64,000 nt of DNA from Streptomyces sp. NBC_01429 (GTDB lineage: Bacteria > Actinomycetota > Actinomycetes > Streptomycetales > Streptomycetaceae). The notes beneath the pieces are model-generated. The model did not search any database. It saw only the letters and a program-made list of their open reading frames with translations, and was not told where the DNA came from. The stretch lies in contig NZ_CP109599.1 of the NCBI RefSeq assembly GCF_036231945.1, forward strand, positions 2,512,501-2,576,500, in the 5' to 3' direction. The translations under genes were made by a program, and so were the position numbers. Below are positions 32,418 to 41,491 of this stretch, piece by piece; the first letter of the stretch is position 1, and every line of letters begins with the position of its first letter.

Positions 32418-33794
32418 TTACAGATGCGACAGATGCGGCGGACAGCTGGGTTCGGTGTGCGCCGAGGCCCGGGAGAGGGCGACGGCGGCGTGGCTGAGGA
32501 GTCCAAGGGCGGCGGCCGCGCAGGCGAGCGTGGACACGGCTCCGGCGCCCCAGTTCAGGACGACGGCCCTGACGGGTGCCGCGAGGGCGTCGCAGCCGGG
32601 GATCCGGCCCGCCAGGGTGGCCGCGCAGGCCAGCGCCTCGACCGCGCAGGCGGCGGCGAGCCCGGTGGCAGCGGATTCGGGGAAGCCGTGCACGGTGAGC
32701 AGCCGGGCGAGCAGGAAGAGGGTGGCGAGCGCGACGGTGGGGGCGAGCGCGCCGTCGCCGCCGTCCCCGAGGACGAGCGTCGTGAGCAGCGACAGACCGG
32801 TGACGACGAGGGCATACAGGCCGACGAGGGAGAGCAGCAGGGGCCGGGCGCCCGCGGCGAAGTCGGCGAGCCCGCGGCTGCCGCGGAGTCTGCGGCGCGC
32901 GTGTACGGAGAAGAGGTGGGCGCACCAGGCGGCCGGGGCGACGGCGAGGGCGAGGGCGGCCGGTGGGGTGAGGGGCGCGGGCCAGGGGCCGTCGGGACCG
33001 CCGGCGACCAGTTCGGCCAGCAGTCCGTCACCGCACAGGAGGTAGGCGAGCAGCCAGTAGGTCCACAGTCCGGCGGCGGGAACCCTACGGCCCCCGGCGC
33101 GCAGCGGTCCGCGCCGCAGGCAGGCGGAGAGCGCGCCGGAGAGCGCGAGGGCCCCCGCCAGTCCTATCGCGAGCCGGCCCTGTCCGGCGCTGTGGTCGAG
33201 GCCGACGAGGGTGGCGGCGGCGACGGCGCCGGGCAGCAGCGCGAGGGCCGTCCACCGGGCGCGGCCGGTGGCTCTGCTGTCGCGGGCGGCGGGAGCGGCA
33301 GAGGCGGGTTCCCGGCCGGTGGAGGGGTACGCGCCGTGCGCGCCGTGGTGGGTGGCGTCGGGCGCGCCGTGCGTCGCCTCGCCGTGCGCGCCGTACGCGC
33401 CGTCGCCGTGAGCGCCGTGTGCCGCGCCGCTGTCCGTTCCGTGCGGCACGCGCGCGTACAGCTCCTCGGCGAGCGAGAAGACGTCGCGGTGCCGGAAGCG
33501 GGCGGCGGTCCTGTCGGTGATCCCGTGCGCTTCGAGCCCGGCCGCGATCTCCAGCGGGTCGACGGCGCGCTCGCACAGCGCGCGGTGCCGGTGCATCAGC
33601 GCCTTGACCGGATCGGCGGGGCCGCGGCGCGCGGCGGGCTTGGCGGCGGGCGCGGCAGCGGGCACAGGGGCCGCAGGCGCCGCAGGAAGCTCCGCCGGCA
33701 GCAGCGCCCGGGAGCGCTCGTCCCACGGGCCGGGGCTCGCGGGGGCCGGGGCGTCGGTGGCGAGCGACGCGGGCGGGGTGGGCTGGGCGGTCAT
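32418..33794 (-). CDS. Polytopic membrane protein with His/Gly/Ala-rich cytoplasmic segment
   Basis: 458 residues, no known family recognised. Residues 1-60 are Pro/Ala-rich; residues about 60-120 are a helical segment (ALMHRHRALCERAVDPLEI, HGITDRTAARFRHRDVFSLA) of a type seen in other Streptomyces membrane proteins; then a His-rich repeat region (GAAHGAHGDGAYGAHGEA) at about 120-155, then eight or nine membrane helices (for example LWTYWLLAYLLCGDGLL, PLLLSLVGLYALVVTGLSLL). ATG overlaps the glycosyltransferase stop (ATGA). Position between a PelF-like transferase and an epimerase suggests polymer export or polymerisation, but it lacks obvious MATE/PelG features. Confidence 0.8.
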   Translation of the reverse strand: MTAQPTPPASLATDAPAPASPGPWDERSRALLPAELPAAPAAPVPAAAPAAKPAARRGPADPVKALMHRHRALCERAVDPLEIAAGLEAHGITDRTAARFRHRDVFSLAEELYARVPHGTDSGAAHGAHGDGAYGAHGEATHGAPDATHHGAHGAYPSTGREPASAAPAARDSRATGRARWTALALLPGAVAAATLVGLDHSAGQGRLAIGLAGALALSGALSACLRRGPLRAGGRRVPAAGLWTYWLLAYLLCGDGLLAELVAGGPDGPWPAPLTPPAALALAVAPAAWCAHLFSVHARRRLRGSRGLADFAAGARPLLLSLVGLYALVVTGLSLLTTLVLGDGGDGALAPTVALATLFLLARLLTVHGFPESAATGLAAACAVEALACAATLAGRIPGCDALAAPVRAVVLNWGAGAVSTLACAAAALGLLSHAAVALSRASAHTEPSCPPHLSHL

Positions 33795-35626
33795 GCGGCT
33801 TCCTCCGTAGGACGGTCGCGGTCCGCGCGCACCGCCGGCGCCCGGCTGCCGGCCGTCCAGGGGCCGGGCACATAGGTCTCGGGCGGGTGGGCGAACAGCA
33901 GCGGCTCCCCGTCGGCGTCGACGGCCTCGGCCCCGCGCCGCACGGGCGCCCGCGAGATGAGTTCCAGGTAGAGGGCGCGGAAAGCCGTGAGGTTCTGCTC
34001 GACGGTGAAGAGTTCCAGCGCGCGGGCGCGCGCCGCCGCGCCGAGCCGCGCCCGGCGCTCGGAGTCGCGCAGCAGCGCGACACAGGCGTCGGCGAGCGCC
34101 CGGGGATTGCGCGGGGGCACCACCAGACCCGTACCGCCGATGACCTCGACGACCGCGCCGACGTCCGTGGAGACCGTGGCGCGGGCGCAGAACATCGCCT
34201 CGACCAGGCTGATCGGGAAGCCCTCGACGACACTGGAGAGGACGACCACCCCGGCCGCCGCGTAGACGGCGGGCAGGTCGGGCGCCTCGGGGCCACCGAT
34301 CTCCTCGAAGGAGACGGGGTTGTCCCCGACGGCGTGCGCGTCGGCCGCCTCGTCGGGGAAGAGATGGGCGGCGAGCCCCTGGCAGTGCGCGAGGTAGGCG
34401 GCGGCCTCGGGACCCACGACGGGCGCCCCCACGATGCGCAGCCGCGCGTCCGGTTCGGCGGCGCGGATCTCGGCGAAGGCGTGCAGCAGCGAGATCAGGT
34501 CCTTGCCGGGCTCGATCCTGCCGACCCAGACGAGCGTCGTCGGGTCGCCGCCGCCGTCACCGGCGCCCTTGCCGTCCGCGCCGTCCCCCACGCCGTCGAA
34601 CCGACGGGCCTCCATGCCGGGGTAGACCGTGCGCAGCTTGGCCCGGTCGGCGCCGCACCGCTCCTGCCAGCGTCTGGCGTGGGCGTTGCCGGGGGTGATG
34701 ACGCCGGCCTGCCGGTAGACCTCGGCGGCGAGCAGGCCGTGGAAGGAGGCGAGGAGCGCGCGGACCGGCGTGCGCACCGGCGTACGGAGATCGGTGGACG
34801 CCTCGGCGCGCCCGTCACCGGCGCCGGGACCGCCCCTGCCCGGACCGCCGCCGCCCGGACCGCCGCCGCCCGGCGCACCGGCGGTCGGCGCACCGCCGTC
34901 GGCCGGCGCGCTGGTGGCCAGGTAGTGCGCCCGCAGCCGCACGCCGTACTCCGTGACCAGCAGCGGCACTCCGAAGAAGCGTTTGGCCAGCAGTCCCGGC
35001 AGGGCTGCGGAGCCCCCGGAGGCGGCGTGGCAGAGGTCGACGGCGGCCAGGTCGTCGTCCCCGTACCAGTCGAGCGAGAGGGGGCGCAGAGCGCGCTCCA
35101 ACTGGTCGGCGAAGGCCAGGAAATCGGGCACGTTGGCGGACTGCACGCTCCGGCGCGCACCGGGCGCGCGGCAAGCGGACTCCAGCAGCCGTACGGCGGC
35201 TTCCGAGCGCAGGGCGGCGTACAGCCCGCCGCGCTCCCGCGCCAGGTCGGCCAGGCCGTAGAGGCCAGCGGCGAAGCGGTCGGCGGCGGTCGCGGCGGCG
35301 GAGCCCGGGGCGTCGGGGGCCGGGTCGTCGGCGCGGGCCGAGCAGACGGCGGCGGCCAGTTCGGCGAAGTGCGCGGCGAACGTGCGCCGGTGGCGCCGTC
35401 CGTAGCAGTGGCCGTCGTCGGCCGGGGCCCACAGCGGCGCGGTGCGCACCCGCCCGACCTGGGGCGGCAGTTGTATCCAGCCGTGCGCTTCCTGCTGGGC
35501 GCTGCGGCTGAGCGCGTAGATGTCGAACTCGTGCGGTGCGAGCCCGCGCACGAGCCGGTCGCACCAGAGCCTGGACTCACCCGTCGCGTACGGGTATCCA
35601 CCGTCCGTCAGCAGTCCGATCCGCAC
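33791..35626 (-). CDS. PelF-like GT4 glycosyltransferase with DUF3492 N-terminal domain
   Basis: 611 residues. The N-terminus RIGLLTDGGYPYATGESRLW plus FDIYALSRSAQQE matches DUF3492/PelF acceptor domains, including the long helical insertion and AVDLCHAASGG with VPLLVTEYGVRLR. The GT-B donor domain has LVWVGRIEPGKDLISLL, RLRIVGAPV, VVLSSVVEGFPISLVEAM (EX7E donor motif) and ATVSTDVGAVVEVI. A Gly/Pro-rich insertion (about residues 245-275) encoded by short DNA repeats interrupts the region after TEYGVRLR. PelF transfers from UDP-hexosamines to make the Pel polysaccharide. GTG start with a weak GGGGG ribosome site. First gene of the operon. Confidence 0.9.
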   Translation of the reverse strand: MRIGLLTDGGYPYATGESRLWCDRLVRGLAPHEFDIYALSRSAQQEAHGWIQLPPQVGRVRTAPLWAPADDGHCYGRRHRRTFAAHFAELAAAVCSARADDPAPDAPGSAAATAADRFAAGLYGLADLARERGGLYAALRSEAAVRLLESACRAPGARRSVQSANVPDFLAFADQLERALRPLSLDWYGDDDLAAVDLCHAASGGSAALPGLLAKRFFGVPLLVTEYGVRLRAHYLATSAPADGGAPTAGAPGGGGPGGGGPGRGGPGAGDGRAEASTDLRTPVRTPVRALLASFHGLLAAEVYRQAGVITPGNAHARRWQERCGADRAKLRTVYPGMEARRFDGVGDGADGKGAGDGGGDPTTLVWVGRIEPGKDLISLLHAFAEIRAAEPDARLRIVGAPVVGPEAAAYLAHCQGLAAHLFPDEAADAHAVGDNPVSFEEIGGPEAPDLPAVYAAAGVVVLSSVVEGFPISLVEAMFCARATVSTDVGAVVEVIGGTGLVVPPRNPRALADACVALLRDSERRARLGAAARARALELFTVEQNLTAFRALYLELISRAPVRRGAEAVDADGEPLLFAHPPETYVPGPWTAGSRAPAVRADRDRPTEEAA

Positions 35627-35705
35627 GAGCGCACCCCCGATCTCCCTTGTGGACAGCCGTCGTTGATCGACGACTCACAGCGGGACGACCGTAAGCGGAC
35701 AACCC

Positions 35706-35739
35706 GGTGGTACGACGGACGGTTGTCCGTCGCACCACC
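35706..35739 (-). terminator. Hairpin downstream of the ABC transporter operon
   Basis: A 15-bp stem with one mismatch and a GGTT loop lies in the 189-bp gap after the ABC ATPase stop and before the glycosyltransferase start on the same strand. Likely terminator of the transporter operon. Confidence 0.6.
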
Positions 35740-35815
35740 AGAAGGGGTGAATGCACGTAACTTTCCCGTACCGGTGGCGTTCTGTGGCGCTACAGAGCCA
35801 TCCGGATACGGAGTG

Positions 35816-37561
35816 TCAGGCCAGGGCCACTTCCTGGTCCGCGCTCTGCGGCGTTTCCCGGGCCGCGCGGACGGCGCGACGCTCCGCCGCGAGCGCGGGA
35901 TCCAGCGCGGGCACGGCCGCCAGCAACTGCCGGGTGTACGGGTCGCGCGGCGCTCCGTACACCTGCTCGACCGTGCCCTGTTCGACGATCCGGCCGCCGC
36001 GCATCACCGCGATCCGGTCGCTGACCTGGCGCACCACAGCGAGGTCGTGCGCGATGAAGACCAGCGCCAGGCCCAGCTCCCGCTGGAGCTCGGCGAGCAG
36101 CGCCACGACCTGGGCCTGGGTCGTCACATCGAGCGCGGAGACGGGCTCGTCGCAGACGATGAGCCGGGGTTCGGCGGCGAGCGCGCGGGCGATTCCGACG
36201 CGCTGGCGCTGTCCCCCGCTGAACTCGTGCGGATAGCGGTCGTAGCGGTCCGGATCGAGCCCGACCCGCTCCAGCAGCTCACGTACGCGCGCGACGATCC
36301 GCCCCTCGTCCAGCACGCCGGCGGCCCGCAGCGGGTCGGCCACGGACTCGCCCACCGAGCGGCGCGGGTTGAGCGAGGAGACCGGGTCCTGGAAGACCAT
36401 CTGGAGTTCGCGGCGGTAGGGCCGCAGCTCCCTCTCGGACGCCTTGCCGATCTCCGTACCCCGGTACGTCAGCCGCCCGGCGCTCGGGTCGAGCAGCCGT
36501 ACGAGCATCCGGCCCAGCGTGGTCTTGCCGCTGCCGCTCTCCCCCACGATGCCCAGGGTCTCCCCGGGGGAGACGGTGAGCGACACGTCGTCCACGGCCG
36601 CCACGGTCCGCCGTCCCCGCCGGAACTCCCGCCGCAGGCCGACGGCTTCGATCAGCGGCTCGGCACGAGGCGGCACGTCGACGCGGGTCAGCGGCGCGTC
36701 CACCCGGGGCACCGCCGCCAGCAGCGCGCGCGTGTACGCGTCCCGCGGCTTCCCCAGCACCTCGGCCACCGGACCGCTCTCCACCTCCCGTCCCTGCCGC
36801 ATCACCAGCACCTCTTCGACGCTCTCCGCCGCGACACCCACGTCATGGGTGACCAGCAGCAGCCCCATGCCGGTCTCGTGGCGCAGCTCGTGGAGCAGGT
36901 CGAGGATCTGCGCCTGCACGGTCACGTCGAGGGCCGTGGTCGGCTCGTCGGCGATGAGCAGGCGCGGTTCGCAGGCCAGCGCCATCGCGATCAGCGCGCG
37001 CTGGCGCATGCCGCCGCTGAACTCGTGCGGCCGGGACCGCGCCCGGCGGGCCGCGTCCGGGATGCCCACCCGGTCGAGCACCTCGACGGCCCGGGTACGG
37101 GCGGCTTTGCGGGAGGCATCGGTGTGGACCCGGTAGACCTCGGCGATCTGGTCGCCCACGGCGTAGTACGGGTCCAGCGACGACAGCGGGTCCTGGAAGA
37201 CCATCGCGGCCACCGCGCCGCGCAGCGCGCGCAGTTCCCGGTCGGTGGCGCCGCCCACGTCCGTACCGCCCACGCGCACGCTGCCGCCGACCCGGGCGCC
37301 GGTCCCCCGGTGCAGGCCGAGCAGCGCGCTCGCGACGGTGCTCTTGCCGCTGCCCGACTCGCCGACCAGGGCGATCGCCCGGCCGGGCGCGAGCCCGAAG
37401 GAGAGGCCGTCCACGGCCCGTACGGTCTCCTCCGCGCTCCCGGCGCCCGCCGTGAAGTCGATGGTGAGGTCCACGACCTCGACCAGCCGATCCGCCTGGT
37501 CGATCCGGTCCGTCCGATCCGTGCGATCCGTGCGATCCGTCTGATTCATCTGATCCGTCAC
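35816..37561 (-). CDS. Oligopeptide ABC transporter, fused double ATPase (DppD-DppF type)
   Basis: 581 residues with two complete nucleotide-binding domains: GESGSGKSTVASALLG, FSGGMRQRALIAMAL, LLIADEPTTALD; then GESGSGKTTLGRML, FSGGQRQRVGIARAL, LIVCDEPVSALD. Both have H-loops (VTHD, IAHD) and C-terminal oligopeptide-type extensions (MRQGREVESGPVAEV and GRIVEQGTVEQVYGAPRDPYTRQLL). The GTG overlapping the permease stop (GTGA) is taken as start; an ATG 12 bases later is also possible. The first 20 residues are a Thr-Asp-Arg repeat. It energises peptide or related import through the two permeases and lipoprotein of the same operon. Confidence 0.93.
   Translation of the reverse strand: MTDQMNQTDRTDRTDRTDRIDQADRLVEVVDLTIDFTAGAGSAEETVRAVDGLSFGLAPGRAIALVGESGSGKSTVASALLGLHRGTGARVGGSVRVGGTDVGGATDRELRALRGAVAAMVFQDPLSSLDPYYAVGDQIAEVYRVHTDASRKAARTRAVEVLDRVGIPDAARRARSRPHEFSGGMRQRALIAMALACEPRLLIADEPTTALDVTVQAQILDLLHELRHETGMGLLLVTHDVGVAAESVEEVLVMRQGREVESGPVAEVLGKPRDAYTRALLAAVPRVDAPLTRVDVPPRAEPLIEAVGLRREFRRGRRTVAAVDDVSLTVSPGETLGIVGESGSGKTTLGRMLVRLLDPSAGRLTYRGTEIGKASERELRPYRRELQMVFQDPVSSLNPRRSVGESVADPLRAAGVLDEGRIVARVRELLERVGLDPDRYDRYPHEFSGGQRQRVGIARALAAEPRLIVCDEPVSALDVTTQAQVVALLAELQRELGLALVFIAHDLAVVRQVSDRIAVMRGGRIVEQGTVEQVYGAPRDPYTRQLLAAVPALDPALAAERRAVRAARETPQSADQEVALA
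37488..37560 (-). repeat. Degenerate 9-10 bp repeats at the ABC ATPase start
   Basis: Units of the CGATCCGTG type on the plus strand encode a TDRTDRTDRTDR stretch at the protein N-terminus, immediately after the overlapping permease stop. Confidence 0.75.
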
Positions 37562-38547
37562 CGCAGTGCCACCCTTCGGTCGGCCGCCGCGTACAGCAGA
37601 TCGGCCACCACGTTCGCCAGGACGACGACCGTGCCCGTCACCAGCACGACGCCCACCACCACCGGGAGATCGACCACCCGCACCGCGTCGACCAGCGTCT
37701 TGCCGATCCCCGGGATGCCGAACAGCGTCTCGGTGAGCACCGCACCGCCCATCACCGTGCCGAAGTCGTTCGCGTTGAGCGCGATCACCGGCGGCAGGGC
37801 GCCGCGCAGCGCGTGCCGCCCGACGAGTCCCCGCTCGCCCACGCCGTAGGCGCGGAAGGTGCGGATGTGGTCCTCGGCCAGCGTCTCCAGCGTGGAACTG
37901 CGCGTCAACCGCGCGTATTTGGCGCTCTCGAAGAAGCCCAGCGTGAGCCAGGGCAGCAGCATGTTCCACGCCCATTGCTCGGGATCGTCCGACAACGGGA
38001 CGTACGAAGGGAACGGCAGCCACCGCAAGTACGCGCACACCAGCATCAGGAGCAGCAGCCCGAGGATGAAGACGGGCGTGCCGGTGGCGGCGAGCGTGAT
38101 CACGGTGAGCACGCGCTCGGTGATCCCGCCCCGGCGCAGCGCGGACAGCAGCCCGGTGCCGACCCCGACGACCAGCCAGACGGCCATCGCGCCGACGGCG
38201 AGGGAGAGCGTGGCCGGGGCGCGGTCCAGGATCAGCTGGGTGACCTGCTGGTCGGTCTTGTACGAGAAACCCAGGCACGGCGCGTCGCAGTGCAGCAGCG
38301 CCGCGCCGGTCGAGTAGTCGCGTCCGGCGAAGATGCCCCGGAGGAAGTGGCCGTACTGGGTGAGGACGGGTTCGCCGAGCCCGAGCCGCTCCCGTACCTG
38401 CGCGACCTGCGCCGTCGAGCAGCGCTCGCCGCAGGCCAGCCGGGCGGGGTCGCCGGGCGCCAGGTAGAAGAGCGCGTAGATCGCCACGGAGAGCACGAGC
38501 AGGACGAGCAGCGCGCCGCCGAGCCGTTTGAGCAGGTAGCGCGTCAT
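37558..38547 (-). CDS. Oligopeptide ABC transporter permease (DppB type)
   Basis: 329 residues, six predicted membrane helices starting with RYLLKRLGGALLVLLVLSV and the periplasmic segment LAPGDPARL typical of DppB/OppB. The EAA loop is HALRGALPPVIALNANDFGTVMGGAVLTETLFGIPGIG. Residues 40-110 contain four extracellular Cys (CGERC and CDAPC) not usual in the family. Starts four bases inside the upstream permease gene (ATGA) and ends four bases inside the ATPase gene. Confidence 0.93.
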   Translation of the reverse strand: MTRYLLKRLGGALLVLLVLSVAIYALFYLAPGDPARLACGERCSTAQVAQVRERLGLGEPVLTQYGHFLRGIFAGRDYSTGAALLHCDAPCLGFSYKTDQQVTQLILDRAPATLSLAVGAMAVWLVVGVGTGLLSALRRGGITERVLTVITLAATGTPVFILGLLLLMLVCAYLRWLPFPSYVPLSDDPEQWAWNMLLPWLTLGFFESAKYARLTRSSTLETLAEDHIRTFRAYGVGERGLVGRHALRGALPPVIALNANDFGTVMGGAVLTETLFGIPGIGKTLVDAVRVVDLPVVVGVVLVTGTVVVLANVVADLLYAAADRRVALR

Positions 38548-39578
38548 GAGGCGGTTTCCTCGGGAGCGGAGTTCTTGGCTGAGCCACGGGCCTTGCGCGC
38601 GGCACGCGTGCCGACCCGCAGCCGGCTGGCCTCGCGCGGGTCGAGCGCGGTCCGTACCGCGTCACCCAGCACGGTGAACGCGAACACCGTCACGAACAGC
38701 GCTCCGGCGGGCAGCAGGACGTACATCGGATCGGCCCGGAACCAGGTCTGCGCGTTCGACAGCATCTGCCCCCAGGACGGCGTCGGCGGCTTGACGCCGA
38801 TGCCGAGGAACGACAGCGACGCCTCGTTCACGATGTTCATGGGGACGAGGATCGCCGCGTACGTGATGACGGGCGCCGCCAGCGACGGCAGCAGCTCGCG
38901 CCGCGCGACCCGCAGCCGGCCGGAGCCGCCGAGCCGGGCCGCGGCGACGAAGTCGAGGCTCTTGAGGGTGAGGGTCTGCGCCCGGACGATCCTGGCCGTA
39001 CCGCCCCAGTTGAGCAGGCCGATGACCAGGATCAGCAGCAGCGGGCGCGGGAAGCTGTCGGAGACGACGGCCGTCAGGGCGATCGCGAGGACGAGCATCG
39101 GCAGGGCGACCATCAGATCGGTGACCCGGCTGAGGAAGGAGTCCAGCAGCCGGTTGCCGAGCCCGGCGGCGAGGCCGATCGCGACGCCGATGATCACCTG
39201 CACCACGGTCGCGCCGACCGCGACGAGCAGCGAGATCCGGGCGCCGTACAGCATGCGTACGAACAGATCGCGCCCGGTGCCCGGTTCGACGCCCAGCCAG
39301 TGGTCGCCGCTCACCCCGCCGAACGAGCCGAGCGGCACCCCGCCGCGCGCGGAGTCGATCAGCGAGTCGTGGTACGTGTTCGGGTCCTGGCCCGCGATCG
39401 CGGCGAGCAGCGGCGCGGCCAGCGCCAGCACGATCAGCAGCGCGAGAACGCCCCCGGCCACCAGGGCCGAGGGGCGTCCGCGCAGCCGTCGCCAGACCTG
39501 ACGGGCGCCCGGGGCGGCGGGGACCGGAGCTCCGGCCGCCGTCCCGGGCGCGTCAAGGGCGGGAGGCGAGGTGGTCAC
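38544..39578 (-). CDS. Oligopeptide ABC transporter permease (DppC type)
   Basis: 344 residues. A cytoplasmic Pro/Ala tail (about 40 residues), then VWRRLRGRPSALVAGGVLALLIVLALAAPLLA, the DppC N-terminal helix; GTGRDLFVRMLYGARISLLVAV and the EAA loop ARRELLPSLAAPVITYAAILVP are conserved. LGIGVKPPTPSWGQML precedes the last helix. It overlaps both neighbours by four bases. Forms the second half of the import channel. Confidence 0.93.
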   Translation of the reverse strand: MTTSPPALDAPGTAAGAPVPAAPGARQVWRRLRGRPSALVAGGVLALLIVLALAAPLLAAIAGQDPNTYHDSLIDSARGGVPLGSFGGVSGDHWLGVEPGTGRDLFVRMLYGARISLLVAVGATVVQVIIGVAIGLAAGLGNRLLDSFLSRVTDLMVALPMLVLAIALTAVVSDSFPRPLLLILVIGLLNWGGTARIVRAQTLTLKSLDFVAAARLGGSGRLRVARRELLPSLAAPVITYAAILVPMNIVNEASLSFLGIGVKPPTPSWGQMLSNAQTWFRADPMYVLLPAGALFVTVFAFTVLGDAVRTALDPREASRLRVGTRAARKARGSAKNSAPEETAS

Positions 39579-41296
39579 TTGACCGAGACCTGCGAGATGT
39601 CCAGGACGCCGGTCCAGTCGCTGATCACAATGTTCTTGACGTCCTTGCCGTACAGCCGCTTGTAGACCGGGTGGAAGAGCGGCACGTCGAGGGCCTTCGC
39701 ACCGATCTTCTCGTCGAGCGCGCCCCAGCGCTTCGCGGCGGCGGCCGGGTCGGTCAGCTTGTTGATCTCGTCGATCTCCTTGTTGACCGCCGGGTCGTCC
39801 AGCTGCGCGTGGTTGAAGTTGGAGCCGTCCTTGACGATCTGCCGGCCGTCGAAGATCGGCGCCAGGAAGGGGCCGCCGGAGGGCCAGTCGGCACCCCAGC
39901 GGGAGAGGAAGAAGCCGGGGCCGTCCTTGTAGGTCCAGCGCGCCTCGTTGAACGCGTTCTGGTCGAGGCCGACGAGCTTGACCGTGATCCCGGCCTTCTT
40001 GAGGGCCTCCTGCACGGCGGTGGCGACCTCGGGGCTGGTCTCGCGGTTCTGGACGGTGGAGTGGGTGAGCGAGATCGTCAGGCCCTTGGGGTAGCCGGCC
40101 TCCTTGAGCAGCTCCTTGGCCTTGGCCGGGTCACCGGTCCTACCGGCCGGGAAGTGGTCGTAGGGCGTGTAGCCGAACGCCTTCTGCTCGGGGAGGAAGG
40201 TGGTCGCGGGCTCGGCGAGCGCGGAGCCGCCCGCCGCGTTGATCACGCTGGTGCGGTTGATGGCGTACGAGATCGCCTCGCGCACCTTCGCGTTGTCGAA
40301 CGGCTTGACCTTCGGGTTGAAGGCCAGGTAGTTCGTGTAGCCGAAGTGGCCGGTGCCGACGCGGGCGGCGAGCGCCTTGTCGCCGCTGACCTGGGCGAGT
40401 TCGGCGGGCCCGAGGTTGGTGTCGGTGGTGATGGCGGCGGCGTCGGCGCCCGAGCTGGTGGACAGCCGCTGGTTGATGACGGCCGCGTCGAGACCGGCCT
40501 TGACGTCGATCTTGTCCGGGTAGGCGTGGCGCTGGTCGTCGGTCTTCTCCGACCAGTGGGGGTTGCGCACCAGGGTGATGTGCTGGCCGTCACCCTCGTT
40601 GGAGACGACCTTGTACGGACCGGAGGAGACGGGGTGCTCGGCGTACTTGGCGCCCTTGTCCTTGGCCTTGGGGACCGGCGCGAACTGCGTCTGGGTGGCG
40701 ACGAAGGGGAAGTCGCCCTCGGGCTTGTTGAGCTTGAAGACGATCGTCTTCGCGTCGGGCGTCCCGATCGAGGCGAGGCCCTTCTTGTCCTTGTACGGGC
40801 CCTCGTAGTCGGCGCCGCCGATCAGCCAGTCCCGCAGATAGGGCGCGCCGCCGGACAGCTCGGCGGCGAAGGAGCGCTCGATGCCGTACTTGATGTCGGC
40901 GGTGGTGATCGGGGTGCCGTCCTCGAACTTCAGCCCGTCCTTGAGCGTGTACGTCCACTCGGTCGCGTCCTTGTTGGGGCGACCGGTGTCGGTGGCGAGG
41001 TCGGGGACGACCTTCGTGCCGTCCGCGCCGTTGGCGCGGTTGCGGGTGGTGAGCGTACGGAAGACCAGCGAGGGAACGTTGCCGCCGCCGGAGGTGTAGA
41101 GCCGGGCCGGGTCGAAGCTGGTCTGCGGCTCGGTGTTCAGCACCGAGAGCGTGCCGCCCTTCTGCGGCTTGCCGCCGGCCGCGCCGTCCGTCTTGGCGGC
41201 GTTGTCATCAGGACCGCAGGCGGCGGCGCCCGCTGCCACGGCCAGGGTGACGGCTGCCGCGGCCACGCGGCGGTACTTGACGGACGGTTGACGCAT
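39575..41296 (-). CDS. Oligopeptide ABC transporter substrate-binding lipoprotein (family 5)
   Basis: 573 residues. The signal peptide VKYRRVAAAAVTLAVAAGAAACGPDD places the lipid-modified Cys near residue 27. The mature domain has the SBP_bac_5 pattern: GGTLSVLNTEPQTSFDPAR, EWTYTLKDGLKFEDGTPITTADIKYGIER, PVSSGPYKVV, VREAISYAINR, and a C-terminal LDVPLFHPVYKRLY. ATG with GAGAGG 8 bases upstream; a longer in-frame extension encodes a second, weaker hydrophobic stretch and is rejected. Binds peptides or nickel-like ligands; substrate not determinable. First full gene of the operon, 195 bases after the leader ORF. Confidence 0.92.
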   Translation of the reverse strand: MRQPSVKYRRVAAAAVTLAVAAGAAACGPDDNAAKTDGAAGGKPQKGGTLSVLNTEPQTSFDPARLYTSGGGNVPSLVFRTLTTRNRANGADGTKVVPDLATDTGRPNKDATEWTYTLKDGLKFEDGTPITTADIKYGIERSFAAELSGGAPYLRDWLIGGADYEGPYKDKKGLASIGTPDAKTIVFKLNKPEGDFPFVATQTQFAPVPKAKDKGAKYAEHPVSSGPYKVVSNEGDGQHITLVRNPHWSEKTDDQRHAYPDKIDVKAGLDAAVINQRLSTSSGADAAAITTDTNLGPAELAQVSGDKALAARVGTGHFGYTNYLAFNPKVKPFDNAKVREAISYAINRTSVINAAGGSALAEPATTFLPEQKAFGYTPYDHFPAGRTGDPAKAKELLKEAGYPKGLTISLTHSTVQNRETSPEVATAVQEALKKAGITVKLVGLDQNAFNEARWTYKDGPGFFLSRWGADWPSGGPFLAPIFDGRQIVKDGSNFNHAQLDDPAVNKEIDEINKLTDPAAAAKRWGALDEKIGAKALDVPLFHPVYKRLYGKDVKNIVISDWTGVLDISQVSVK

Positions 41297-41491
41297 CGGA
41301 TGGGCCTCTCGGTGAGCTGCTCGGCAGCGGTCAGGACGGAGATGAGGGCGGGAACGCCCGGTGTCCGCGCAGGCGACAGCGGCGGCGAGGAGAAGAGAGG
41401 TCCGGCATGCCGCGCCCGCGTACGAACGGAGTTCGGCCCGGGGCGCGGGGAGATACGGCACGAGGATCGGCCGGGCGCGCTCGGGCAGGCG

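Noticed and set aside
33887..37849. Plus-strand open frame of about 1300 codons across the glycosyltransferase and ABC ATPase
   Set aside because: Spans two real minus-strand genes and the gap between them; low-complexity translation with no motif.
41297..41461. N-terminal extension of the transporter lipoprotein with a hydrophobic SLLLAAAVACADTG stretch
   Set aside because: Would create two consecutive signal peptides; the downstream ATG has a good ribosome site and canonical lipobox.
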